A DNA stretch of 28,093 nucleotides from Bacteroidales bacterium H4 (GCA_001701165.1 DAAP01000062.1:1-28093), one strand, 5' to 3'. Counted from the first letter of the stretch, positions 15,484-23,846 are shown. The notes: generated by a model from the letters alone, not told the origin. A program made the numbers and translations.

Positions 15484-17646
15484 ATGAAAAGCGAACTCGT
15501 CATAGATGTACAGCCCTCCGAAGTGTCCATAGCACTGCTGGAAGACTCGCGCCTGGTATCGCTGCAAAAGGAGGCCCGCAATATCGCCTACGCCGTAGGC
15601 GACATTTACAAGGCCAAAGTCCGCAAGCTGCTGCCCGGCCTCAACGCCGCCTTCGTCAACGTGGGTTATGAAAAAGATGCTTTTTTACACTACTTGGACC
15701 TCGGGCCGCACTTCGCGTCCTACTCCGAGTTCATGTCCAAGCTGCTGGATGACAAAAAACGCATTCCACAGCTTTCACTCCAAAAAATCCTGCCCGACAT
15801 AGAAAAACAGGGCAAAATCGCCGACCAACTCGAAGCCGGTCGCGAAATCATGGTGCAGATAGTCAAAGAGCCTATATCCACCAAAGGCCCGCGACTGACC
15901 ACCGAGCTATCGTTCACCGGACGCTACATGGTGCTGATACCCTTCCAAGACAAAATTTCCGTATCACAGAAGATTAAGTCCGGCGAAGAGCGCATGCGCC
16001 TGCGCCAGCTCCTGGAAAGCATCAAGCCCAAGAACTTCGGCGTCATCATCCGAACCTCCGCCGAAGGCAAGCGCGTGGCCGAGCTCAACAACGAACTCAA
16101 AACCCTGCTCAAATGCTGGGAAGACGCCCTGGCCAAGACACAACGCGCCAAAGCGCCCGCACTCGTCTTCGAAGAAGAAAGCCGTATCGTCGGAATGCTC
16201 CGCGACGTCTTCTCACCCTCCTTCGAAGCCATATACGTCAACGACGCCGAGACATACGACCAGATACGCAATTACGTGGCACTCATCGCCCCCGAACGCG
16301 TAGACATCGTCAAGCTCTACGACAAACCCGAGCCAATCTTCGACACCTACGCCGTTACACGCCAAGTCAAGGCCTCCTTCGGCAAGACCGTATCCTTCAA
16401 GGCCGGAGCATACATCATCATCGAGCACACCGAAGCACTCCACACCATAGACGTCAACTCCGGCAACCGCACCAAAGCAGACACAGACCAGGAAACAAAC
16501 GCCCTGGACGTCAACCTGCGTGCCGCCGACGAAATTGCACGACAACTGCGCCTGCGCGATATGGGCGGCATCATAGTCGTCGACTTCATAGACATGGCCA
16601 AAGGCGAACACCGCCAGCAGCTCTACGAGCACATGAAAGAAGTCATGGCCAACGACCGCGCACGACACAACATCCTGCCGCTAAGCAAATTCGGCCTGAT
16701 GCAAATCACGCGCCAACGCGTGCGCCCCGTGCTCGACATCACCACCACCGAGACCTGCCCCTCATGCTTCGGAAAAGGCGAAATACAACCCTCGCTGCTG
16801 TTCACGGACACCCTCTACGAGAAGCTCCATTACATGATTGACGACCTCGGCATCAAAGACTTCACGCTCTACGTCCACCCCTATGTCGAAGCATACCTGC
16901 GCAAAGGATGGCTCTCAAGCCTTTACCGACGCTGGCGCCGCAACCTCGGCGTCCGCTTCGGCCTCGTCCCCGACCAGTCGCTGGCCTACCTGCAATACCG
17001 CGTCGTGGACAAAGAAGGCAACGCCATCGACCTCAAGCAGGAAAAAGACACACAGCAAAGCAGCGTAGCCAAGACACGACGACGCCAAGACGCCGCACGC
17101 GCCGAAGCCGAAGACGCCGCGCCCGAAAAAGCCGAAAAAGCCAAGAAACCAAAGGCCGAAAAGACTGAGAAAACCGAGAAGCCCAAGGCCGAGAAGCCCG
17201 GCAAGACAGCCAAGGCATCCGAGGCCCCGAAATCCCCCAAGAAAGAGAAAAAATCCGAGAAAACAAGCGGCACGGACACGCCCAACGTAAAAACCGCACC
17301 CGCCGAGACATCCGCCGCGTCTGCCGCCGCACCCGCCGCGTCCGCACCCGCCGCGTCCGCCGCGTCCGCACCCGCCGAAGCTCGAATCACCGCCGAGGAC
17401 GACGCATCCTCCGCACGCTCCGACATCGAAGCCAAGGACAAGCCCGGACGAAACAAACATCGCCGACGCAGCTCGCGCGCAAGAAAGCAGGCCGCAGCCC
17501 CGACAAGCTCAGAGAACTCGGAAAATTCAGAGAACTCGGAGAAATCCAAAACATCCAAGAAATCAGAGGCCAAGCCGACAGCGTCAGAAGCCAAGCAGAC
17601 CTCAACCACCGCGTCCAAGTCCGCAGACGACCCGACGCAACAATAG
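15484..17646 (+). CDS. rng: Ribonuclease E/G with long low-complexity C-terminal tail
   Basis: This 720-residue endoribonuclease acts in rRNA maturation and mRNA decay. The catalytic part (about 1-515) has an S1-like RNA-binding region, which is interrupted as in the family (VRKLLPGLNAAFVNVGYEKDAF). It also has the catalytic aspartates Asp323 in IDVNSGNR and Asp367 in IIVVDFIDM, and the zinc-link cysteines Cys425 and Cys428 in CPSCFGKG. The remaining 200 residues or so are Lys/Glu/Ala/Ser-rich and probably disordered, with tripeptide repeats (SEN three times; AAS/APA runs) and a basic patch NKHRRRSSRARK. Many Bacteroidales homologues are about 520 residues, so the tail is an addition. It might act as an RNA- or partner-binding scaffold, as the unrelated tail of E. 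coli RNase E does. A strong terminator follows. Confidence 0.95.
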   Translation: MKSELVIDVQPSEVSIALLEDSRLVSLQKEARNIAYAVGDIYKAKVRKLLPGLNAAFVNVGYEKDAFLHYLDLGPHFASYSEFMSKLLDDKKRIPQLSLQKILPDIEKQGKIADQLEAGREIMVQIVKEPISTKGPRLTTELSFTGRYMVLIPFQDKISVSQKIKSGEERMRLRQLLESIKPKNFGVIIRTSAEGKRVAELNNELKTLLKCWEDALAKTQRAKAPALVFEEESRIVGMLRDVFSPSFEAIYVNDAETYDQIRNYVALIAPERVDIVKLYDKPEPIFDTYAVTRQVKASFGKTVSFKAGAYIIIEHTEALHTIDVNSGNRTKADTDQETNALDVNLRAADEIARQLRLRDMGGIIVVDFIDMAKGEHRQQLYEHMKEVMANDRARHNILPLSKFGLMQITRQRVRPVLDITTTETCPSCFGKGEIQPSLLFTDTLYEKLHYMIDDLGIKDFTLYVHPYVEAYLRKGWLSSLYRRWRRNLGVRFGLVPDQSLAYLQYRVVDKEGNAIDLKQEKDTQQSSVAKTRRRQDAARAEAEDAAPEKAEKAKKPKAEKTEKTEKPKAEKPGKTAKASEAPKSPKKEKKSEKTSGTDTPNVKTAPAETSAASAAAPAASAPAASAASAPAEARITAEDDASSARSDIEAKDKPGRNKHRRRSSRARKQAAAPTSSENSENSENSEKSKTSKKSEAKPTASEAKQTSTTASKSADDPTQQ

Positions 17647-17679
17647 CATCAACCATAACCCCAATTGCGATACACAACA

Positions 17680-17721
17680 CGGAGGCGCCCGGCTCTAATG
17701 CCTGACGCCTCCGCTTTTTTT
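17680..17721 (+). terminator. Intrinsic terminator after RNase E/G
   Basis: CGGAGGCG (17680-17687) pairs with CGCCTCCG (17706-17713), followed by seven T residues (17715-17721). It lies 34 bases past the stop codon. Confidence 0.93.
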
Positions 17722-17816
17722 CACCGAACACCCGAAAGATACTGCCTCAAAATAACAGACTCAACAGGAAAGGCATAATGACTAATTACCCCCAAGGTCA
17801 ACGGTTTTGGGATAGG

Positions 17817-17915
17817 GTTTCAGCCAATATGTTTCAGTAATAGGGTTTCAGTATATAGTGTTTCAGTAATAGGGTTTCAGTAATAGTGTTTCAGTAATAG
17901 TGTTTCAGTCAGTGT
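17817..17915 (+). repeat. 14-bp tandem repeat GTTTCAGTAATAGK, seven copies
   Basis: The GTTTCAG core starts at 17817, 17831, 17845, 17860, 17874, 17888 and 17902, six spacings of 14, 14, 15, 14, 14 and 14 bases. Linkers are mostly TAATAGG or TAATAGT. It lies in the 465-base gene-free stretch 17722-18186, between the RNase terminator and the promoter of the secreted protein. I see no reading frame in the rest of that stretch. Confidence 0.95.
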
Positions 17916-18063
17916 ATCTGAGTCGAGTTTGCTCAAGCCGGTGATTTTGGCCCTCGTGTCGTGGCATACACCTATCCCCAAAAACTCTCGAAGCGTACAA
18001 AAATAAATGAAAGCCGTAACAAAAAAACACTAACGAAATGCGTGTGCATCAACCATTTTTTTG

Positions 18064-18071
18064 TAACTTTG
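18064..18071 (+). promoter_or_regulatory. Promoter -7 element of the secreted glucosaminidase gene
   Basis: TAACTTTG matches TAnnTTTG. The upstream element is unclear (TGTG near 18043). Predicted start is near 18078, with a leader of about 109 bases. Before the start codon the leader holds a small hairpin, GGTAG-ACAA-CCTACC (about 18152-18167). Confidence 0.75.
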
Positions 18072-18186
18072 CACGCGAATAGTGCTTATACGATTTTCAT
18101 GGCACTACAACTATGAGCACTTGCCTGATAATTATTCACCTAAAAAATAAAAAGGTAGACAACCTACCACTTACTTAACTTACCAC

Positions 18187-21100
18187 ATGAAAAAGCTCCT
18201 GACGTTAATAGCCATGGCGCTACTTCTGCCGATAGGCACCTACGCCGCGACATACATCAAAGGCAAACAGGTGGCAACCATCGACCGAATGTACCAGTTT
18301 GTCAAGTCCAAAAACCCCGGTTTCGACCGCGAAATCGCCGTCCAAATGCACAAGATGGGCGAAAAATACGGCATACGCGGCGACATTGCCCTGTGCCAAT
18401 CCTGTATCGAGACCGGATGGTTCAAATATACCGGCGGCACTGCAGTGACCCCCGACGACCACAACTATTGCGGCCTCGGCGTCACCCAAAAAGGCAGAAA
18501 AGGCTGCCAATTCGCCACCGTAGCTCTGGGCTGCGAAGCCCAAATCCAGCACCTCTTTGCATACGCGTGTACAGATGCACTGCCATACCCGAAGGTAGAT
18601 CCGCGATTCAACTACGTGAGACGCGGCTGCGCCCCCACCTGGGAATCCCTCGGCGGCAAATGGGCCTCAGCAACCAACTACGGCACACAAATCCTCGCGG
18701 TATACAACCAAATGATGGCCTTCAACGTGGCCAACCCCACGCTGAAAGCCTCCAAAACCTCGCTGAGCTTTACCGTCGAGAAAGGCAAAGTCTCGTCAGC
18801 ACAAAGCGTCACCATCACCGGGTCCAACCTCTCGTCCAAAATCGTGTACAACGCCGCATCCAAAATGGCCTCCGTGACCACCTCCGGATGGGACGACTAC
18901 ACAGGCGGCAAGTTGTCCATCAAGGCTGACGCATCAGGCCGGGCCGCAGGCTCTTACGAGACATACGTGGCCGTACAAAGCGGCTCGGGCAGCAACCTCA
19001 AGCGCGTCGAAATCAAGGTATACATCACCGTCACCGAACCCGCAGCAGCGCCCTCGCTGAGCGCCACACCCGGCTCGCTGACACTTAGCGCCACTCGCGG
19101 ACAATCCAACCCCACAGCCACCATTTCGGTCAAGGCAGCAAGCCTGACAAGCGATATCAGCTACAACAGCAGCACCTCGACATTCACCGTCGCACCGGCC
19201 TCCGGATGGAATGCCCGCACCGGCGGCAACCTCATCGTCACCATGGACGCCTCCAAGAGCGCCGGCAACTACAGCGGATACGTAGCCATCTCCGGCGGCG
19301 GTGCCTCACGAGTACAAGTCAACATCTCCGGCACCATCACCGAACCCGCAGCCAATCCCACGCTAAACGTCTCACCCTCGACACTGACGCTATCCTGCAC
19401 ACAGGGCGACGCCAACCCCACGGCCACTGTCACCGTAAGCGCCTCCAACCTCACCTCCGGACTGATATATGACATCAACGGCAACGGATTTACCGTCACT
19501 CCGCAAAGCGGATGGAACGGAAGCACCGGCGGACGCCTCACCGTGGCTCTGGACGCCTCCAAAGCCGCCGGAACTTACAACGCCACACTGACCGTCAAAG
19601 GCGGCGGCGTCACCACACGCAACGTCACCATCACCGGCACCATCAAGGACAAAGGCACAACTCCCGACCCGACACCCTCCACCGAACTAAAGCTCAAAGA
19701 GGTCTGGAACCTGAGCACCACAGCCAATACCGCCACGGACTGGTCCGACAAATTGCGCAACTTCGACTACTGCGACGGATACCTCTACGCCATATACAAC
19801 AACTCCGAAGTCATCGTTCTGGACGCACGCACGGCAATGAAGGTCGGCACTCTTGACAAAGGCTCGGTAGTGACCGGCGGAACACTCGCGCTATGCGATG
19901 TACGATGCTTCGAAGGCAAGATCTACGCCTGCAACCTTGCCGCCTCCGGCAAGGAACTCCGCATATACGTCTGGGACAATAAAGACTCGCAGGCAAGACT
20001 GTTTTACAGCACCACCGACCTGCAAGGAGCGGCTCGCTTAGGCGACTGCATGGAAATTGTCGGCAACGAAAACGATATGTGGTTTGCATTCTGCAACGAC
20101 GACGGCACAACGACACGCATCGTTGAGTACCACCGCGCCAACGGGTCGTGGACAGCCAAATGCACCAACGCCACCGCCAACGGCGCACGCCTGGCCAGCG
20201 GCATCAGCTCGCGCGTACTTCCCACCGGCAACGGATACTGGATTGACGGACAGGGCATACTGCCCACCTTCTGCAACCTCAGCGGCGTCAAGCAATACGC
20301 CCTCACCGGCGAAAGCGTACTACAAGGCAACGCTTGTAAGGAATTCGTCTACGGCGGCCGTAAATACATGTTCGTCACCACATATCTCAACAAGAGCGCC
20401 GCTTCCATCGCCGACGGCACCATGCGCCTGTACGACGTCACCGACGGCTACGACAAAGCAAAAGCCATGGGCGACTATCCCGCCAACGGCCTCGGCGCCA
20501 CCCGCAACATCTCATTCACCGGAGGCATCGAATACAATGTCGCTTCATGCCAGGGCATCGAAGCCTGGGTGATGATTACCGGTCAGGGCCTTGCATACTA
20601 CAGCTCATGCACCACAGGTCCGGTAAACCCCGAGCCCGGACCCAATCCCGAACCCAATCCCGAGAAGCCAACGTCACTACCCACCATGTTCAACACCGAC
20701 TGGGAGTACAGCTCCGCACAAGGCACCTCGACATCCTATATGAACCCCTCGAATGTCAATACGCGCAATATGGTGCTCAACGGCGACAACCTATACGTAC
20801 TGCAACGCAGCAGCGACGATGCCAATATCCACATTGTGAATGCCGAAACCGGTGTACAGAAAGGCACACTGGACAACGGCAGCATCGCCGCCGAAACATA
20901 TCGCTATTTCTCCGTGGCCAATCTCTCGGGCACCATAGTGGCCTGCAACGCAGCACTGAGCGCCACCTCTACCCTCAAGGTCTATGCATGGAACGGCGAT
21001 AACGCCACACCCGCGACAATCCTCAGCACCACCAACCACGGCGGCCGCGCAGGCGACCTGATGTGCGCCTCCGGCACCATCAACAACGGCAAACTCTACT

Positions 21101-21894
21101 TCGCATCCAATACCGGGTACGCCGGCAAAGTGTATGTGTACACCGTCACCAACGGCACGGCCAACGCCACTCCGCAGGTGATTACACTCAAAGACTCCTC
21201 CGGCAAAGACTTTGACCTGGGCGGCGGATTTGCAGTCATCGAAATACGCGTAGACGAACAGGGCCGCATCCTGGCCAGCGGCAAAGGCGGCGCCACAGCC
21301 CTATTCAGAGCCGACGGCACACTTATCGAGTCTATGAAAAATACGGCAGTCGGCGACAACACCTACGGCAGCAGTTGCCAGATGTTCGCGTTCGGCGACT
21401 ACACCCTCGCCGCCTCCGTGACCTACGCCACCGGCGTCAAGGGCGGACGTCTCAACCTCATAGACGCCACCAACGGCCTGTCCAATGCCTCGCTGATACA
21501 CGAATATCCGGCGCTGAGCAGCGCCACGGGCGCATCGAACAGCACCTTCGTAAGCACGGCCATAGCACGTGTCAATGGCGCTAAAATCAACCTATGGGTA
21601 CTCGTGCCGGGGCAGGGCATAGCCAAGTACACTGCTGCGGCCACCTCCGGGTCGACCTCGGTGAATGACTTCGCAAACGCCGCCGACCGAATGACCATAG
21701 CGCTCGAAGGCCGCACCATCCGCGTACTCGGCGTCGAAAAAGCCAATATCGCCGTATACACCCCCACCGGAGCACTTGTGGCCTCAGCCAATGCAGACAC
21801 CGTAGATGCAGGCAGCCTTGCACCCGGCATCTACGTGGCAACCGCCGTCAGCGCCGATGGACAACGTGCAGCCGCACGCGTGCTTGTGCGCTAA
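18187..21894 (+). CDS. Secreted modular glucosaminidase with Ig-like repeats and sorting domain
   Basis: This 1235-residue exported protein has a signal peptide at about 1-21 (MKKLLTLIAMALLLPIGTYA). Residues about 25-180 form a GH73-like glucosaminidase domain with the probable catalytic Glu75 in CQSCIETGWFKY, followed by NYCGLGV; such domains cut peptidoglycan glycan strands. Three Ig-like repeats of about 100 residues follow (about 185-490), each starting with PxLxxSxxSLS-like strands and containing SGWxxxTGGxL and DASxxAGxY. Two homologous propeller-like halves come next, about 499-810 and 828-1150, joined by a Pro-Glu-Asn linker (PVNPEPGPNPEPNPEKP). The halves share YLYAIYNN/NLYVLQRS, VGTLDKGS/KGTLDNGS and final GQGLAYY/GQGIAKY segments. 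The last 75 residues or so (IAVYTPTGALV, GSLAPGIYVATAV, AARVLVR) resemble a Por/T9SS type A sorting domain. It is a single-gene unit with its own promoter and terminator. Confidence 0.85.
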   Translation: MKKLLTLIAMALLLPIGTYAATYIKGKQVATIDRMYQFVKSKNPGFDREIAVQMHKMGEKYGIRGDIALCQSCIETGWFKYTGGTAVTPDDHNYCGLGVTQKGRKGCQFATVALGCEAQIQHLFAYACTDALPYPKVDPRFNYVRRGCAPTWESLGGKWASATNYGTQILAVYNQMMAFNVANPTLKASKTSLSFTVEKGKVSSAQSVTITGSNLSSKIVYNAASKMASVTTSGWDDYTGGKLSIKADASGRAAGSYETYVAVQSGSGSNLKRVEIKVYITVTEPAAAPSLSATPGSLTLSATRGQSNPTATISVKAASLTSDISYNSSTSTFTVAPASGWNARTGGNLIVTMDASKSAGNYSGYVAISGGGASRVQVNISGTITEPAANPTLNVSPSTLTLSCTQGDANPTATVTVSASNLTSGLIYDINGNGFTVTPQSGWNGSTGGRLTVALDASKAAGTYNATLTVKGGGVTTRNVTITGTIKDKGTTPDPTPSTELKLKEVWNLSTTANTATDWSDKLRNFDYCDGYLYAIYNNSEVIVLDARTAMKVGTLDKGSVVTGGTLALCDVRCFEGKIYACNLAASGKELRIYVWDNKDSQARLFYSTTDLQGAARLGDCMEIVGNENDMWFAFCNDDGTTTRIVEYHRANGSWTAKCTNATANGARLASGISSRVLPTGNGYWIDGQGILPTFCNLSGVKQYALTGESVLQGNACKEFVYGGRKYMFVTTYLNKSAASIADGTMRLYDVTDGYDKAKAMGDYPANGLGATRNISFTGGIEYNVASCQGIEAWVMITGQGLAYYSSCTTGPVNPEPGPNPEPNPEKPTSLPTMFNTDWEYSSAQGTSTSYMNPSNVNTRNMVLNGDNLYVLQRSSDDANIHIVNAETGVQKGTLDNGSIAAETYRYFSVANLSGTIVACNAALSATSTLKVYAWNGDNATPATILSTTNHGGRAGDLMCASGTINNGKLYFASNTGYAGKVYVYTVTNGTANATPQVITLKDSSGKDFDLGGGFAVIEIRVDEQGRILASGKGGATALFRADGTLIESMKNTAVGDNTYGSSCQMFAFGDYTLAASVTYATGVKGGRLNLIDATNGLSNASLIHEYPALSSATGASNSTFVSTAIARVNGAKINLWVLVPGQGIAKYTAAATSGSTSVNDFANAADRMTIALEGRTIRVLGVEKANIAVYTPTGALVASANADTVDAGSLAPGIYVATAVSADGQRAAARVLVR

Positions 21895-21929
21895 ATCCCG
21901 ACTACACATTCTATTCCCTATATAACGAC

Positions 21930-21971
21930 ACAGGGCGTCTCCGGATATTCTCCGGCGGCGCCCTGTCTTTT
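21930..21971 (+). terminator. Intrinsic terminator of the secreted protein gene
   Basis: ACAGGGCG (21930-21937) pairs with CGCCCTGT (21959-21966), with an inner helix CCGGA/TCCGG (21941-21945, 21951-21955). TTTT follows at 21968-21971. Confidence 0.88.
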
Positions 21972-22009
21972 GTAAAGTTCTTTTGTAAAGTATAGATGTA
22001 AAGTATAGA
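21971..22009 (+). repeat. 13-bp direct repeat TGTAAAGTNNNNN, three copies
   Basis: TGTAAAGT occurs at 21971, 21984 and 21997, exactly 13 bases apart; the last two copies share TGTAAAGTATAGA. They sit directly after the terminator. Confidence 0.85.
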
Positions 22010-22021
22010 CCCCGCGTCTTT

Positions 22022-22059
22022 CGTATACCATACGGAGATATTGCTGCACGTAGCAATAT
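22022..22059. promoter_or_regulatory. Two adjacent perfect dyads, possible operator
   Basis: CGTAT-ACC-ATACG (22022-22034) is followed by ATATTGCT-GCACGT-AGCAATAT (22038-22059). No T-run follows, so neither is a terminator. They lie about 100 bases upstream of the sigma-factor promoter and could bind a dimeric regulator. Confidence 0.35.
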
Positions 22060-22158
22060 GTAAAACACATGTAATACAGCAACCGTCTTGTTTATAGGAA
22101 GATAACAGCATTATTGGCGAACTGCTAACACTAAACATTGTTAAATATTGCAATATAT

Positions 22159-22190
22159 TTTGCATTTACGAGATTTACGGCGTAACTTTG
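22159..22190 (+). promoter_or_regulatory. Promoter of the ECF sigma-factor gene
   Basis: TTTG (22159-22162), a 20-base spacer and TAACTTTG (22183-22190) are a full consensus match. Predicted start is near 22197, leaving an unusually long leader of about 300 bases. Confidence 0.85.
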
Positions 22191-22400
22191 TACACGAAGA
22201 CCGGTTGTAGGATCGGGCAAGAGAGCATAGTATCGTGTCCGCCTGTCGTGTTTTCGAGCTGACGACGCATAGTTGCGGCGAAAGCTTTTCCCGAATTGTT
22301 CCCCCACCCCACCCGGCGGGCATACTCTTATGGCTCGGGCATATACCCCTCCCGTAAACACCACTCTGACATACTATTGCGTCCTTCGCAACACACACTC

Positions 22401-22448
22401 CTTTCCGCCGACGCGGAAAGAATGCCGTACAAGCCAAACACTTGTACG
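22401..22448 (+). promoter_or_regulatory. Two tandem hairpins in the sigma-factor leader
   Basis: CTTTCCGC-CGAC-GCGGAAAG (22401-22420) has an 8-bp perfect stem with a tetraloop. CGTACAAG (22426-22433) pairs with CTTGTACG (22441-22448) around a 7-base loop. They lie about 50 bases before the start codon in the 300-base leader, and other weaker helices lie upstream. I found no supported reading frame in the leader. Confidence 0.5.
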
Positions 22449-22499
22449 CATAGCAGAAACTTCCCAAAAAAATTAACAACAAAAAAAACCTTAATACAC

Positions 22500-23003
22500 A
22501 TGATAAATACGGGGTTCCAAAAAAGTCTGACGGGACTTCAATCCAAGATGCTCAACTTTGCGTACACACTGACCTCCAACCGCGACGACGCGCAGGACTT
22601 GACGCAAGACACGACACTCAAGGCGTTGACCAACGAAAAAAAGTATGCGACGAATATCAACTTCAAGGGCTGGGTATTCACAATAATGCGCAATATATTC
22701 ATTAACGGATACCGCCGCAAAGCACGTTCGGGCGTGATATCGGAAACTGCGGACGCCCCGGCACGCATAGACTTGGCACAAGACACCTCGGCCGAAAGCC
22801 CCGAAGACGTTTATGGCGCCAAAGAAATCACGCAGGCCATCAACACCTTTCCCGAAGAATAAAGACGCCCCTTTGCGATGCATATTGCCGGATACAAGTA
22901 CTCCGAGATAGCCGAGAAGACAGGCTTGCCCTTAGGCACAGTCAAGTCGCGCATATACGCGACACGCAAGCGTTTGCAGAAGCAACTCTCCGATTACAAA
23001 TAA
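22500..23003 (+). pseudogene. ECF sigma factor interrupted by an in-frame TAA
   Basis: The gene reads as a typical Bacteroidales ECF-type RNA polymerase sigma factor of 167 codons, but codon 121 (22860-22862) is TAA. Before it, region 2 is intact: LNFAYTLTSNRDDAQDLTQDT, with FKGWVFTIMRNIFINGYRRK. Directly after it, in the same frame, region 4 continues: RRPFAMHIAGYKYSEIAEK, then TGLPLGTVKSRIYATRKRL with the helix-turn-helix, to a normal TAA at 23001-23003. In relatives the affected position is an aromatic residue (EEY/F-R-x-PF), so a TAC or TAT codon changed by one base explains the stop. No other damage is seen. Possible readings are a recent null allele, a sequencing or assembly error, or two separate polypeptides (an ATG at 22878 could start the region 4 part). 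TAA is a normal stop elsewhere in the window, so a changed code is unlikely. Confidence 0.85.
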
Positions 23004-23041
23004 ACTCTCCGCCAAGTGCTGCGGCGTGCATCGGCGTAAGC

Positions 23042-23113
23042 CCCTAAAGTCCCTAAAGCCCCTAAGGTCCCTAAGCTCCCTAAGCTCCCTAAGGTTCCTA
23101 AAGTCCCTAACCT
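23042..23113 (+). repeat. 9-bp-period array, eight units
   Basis: Eight consecutive 9-base units with consensus CCCTAARGT/CCCTAAGCT (starts at 23042 and every nine bases to 23105). It fills the spacer between the sigma gene and the promoter of the sugar transferase. Confidence 0.95.
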
Positions 23114-23179
23114 CCTTGGAATAATTCCACACTCCGCATTTGCATCTGCGTGCCGCTTTGCGAGCGCGCAGATGTACAG

Positions 23180-23210
23180 TTGCACGTTAGCGAAAAAACG
23201 CGTAAATTTG
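23180..23210 (+). promoter_or_regulatory. Promoter of the PglC-like gene
   Basis: TTG (23180-23182), a 20-base spacer and TAAATTTG (23203-23210). Predicted start is near 23217, only about 15 bases before the ATG at 23232. This excludes the longer frame that opens at 23172. Confidence 0.82.
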
Positions 23211-23231
23211 CATAAACCCATTACACGACTT

Positions 23232-23846
23232 ATGTCTTTTTACGCACGATATGGCAAACGTGCCATAGACACCATATTTTCGGTGTTGGCACTCATAATA
23301 TTATCCCCAATATTGATATTGGTTGCGGCGATGCTGTTTTTCAGCTACGGCTGCCGCAATCCCTTCTTTCTGCAACAGCGTCCCGGACGCCACGCCAAGA
23401 TTTTTAAGATAGTGAAATTCAAGACGATGTCCGACCGCCGGGATGCCGATGGCGAATTGCTGCCCGACGAGCAACGTCTGACACGTTTGGGGCGTTTTGT
23501 ACGCTCGACATCCTTGGACGAACTGCCACAGCTGGTCAACGTTCTTGTCGGGGATATGAGCCTTATAGGCCCGAGGCCGCTATTACCCAAGTATTTGCCG
23601 CTATATTCGCAGCGGCAGGCGCGTCGCCACGAGGTGCGTCCCGGCATCACAGGCTGGGCACAGTGCCACGGGCGCAACGCCATATCCTGGGGGCAAAAAT
23701 TCGAGCTTGACGTATGGTACGTAGACCATATTTCGCTGAAGACCGACTTGTCGATTGTATGGACAACGGCAAAGAAAGTGCTTAGGCGAGCCGACATATC
23801 ATCGGCCACCTCGGCGACCATGGAAGCCTTCGACGGCCACAACTGA
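23232..23846 (+). CDS. PglC-like initiating sugar transferase
   Basis: This 204-residue monotopic phosphoglycosyltransferase of the bacterial sugar transferase family moves a sugar-1-phosphate from a UDP-sugar to undecaprenyl phosphate. It has one re-entrant membrane helix near the N-terminus (RAIDTIFSVLALIILSPILI), then FKIVKFKTM, the catalytic Asp96-Glu97 dyad in TSLDELPQLVNVL, GDMSLIGPRPLLP and RPGITGWAQCHGRN. The small size is that of PglC rather than of larger WbaP or WcaJ types. The aminotransferase at 7.3-8.4 kb is of the type that makes diamino sugars used by PglC, a possible functional link across 15 kb. It converges with the next gene. Confidence 0.92.
   Translation: MSFYARYGKRAIDTIFSVLALIILSPILILVAAMLFFSYGCRNPFFLQQRPGRHAKIFKIVKFKTMSDRRDADGELLPDEQRLTRLGRFVRSTSLDELPQLVNVLVGDMSLIGPRPLLPKYLPLYSQRQARRHEVRPGITGWAQCHGRNAISWGQKFELDVWYVDHISLKTDLSIVWTTAKKVLRRADISSATSATMEAFDGHN

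Noticed and set aside
17817..17915. Possible CRISPR array or replication-origin iterons
   Set aside because: The period of 14 leaves no spacer for CRISPR, and no replication initiator gene or AT-rich unwinding region is next to it.
22131..22482. Small coding frames in the sigma-factor leader
   Set aside because: They lack recognisable composition or start context and overlap the predicted hairpins.
22860..22862. Reassigned TAA codon
   Set aside because: TAA ends several intact genes in the window, including gmd, the acyltransferase and the secreted protein, so a changed genetic code is not supported.
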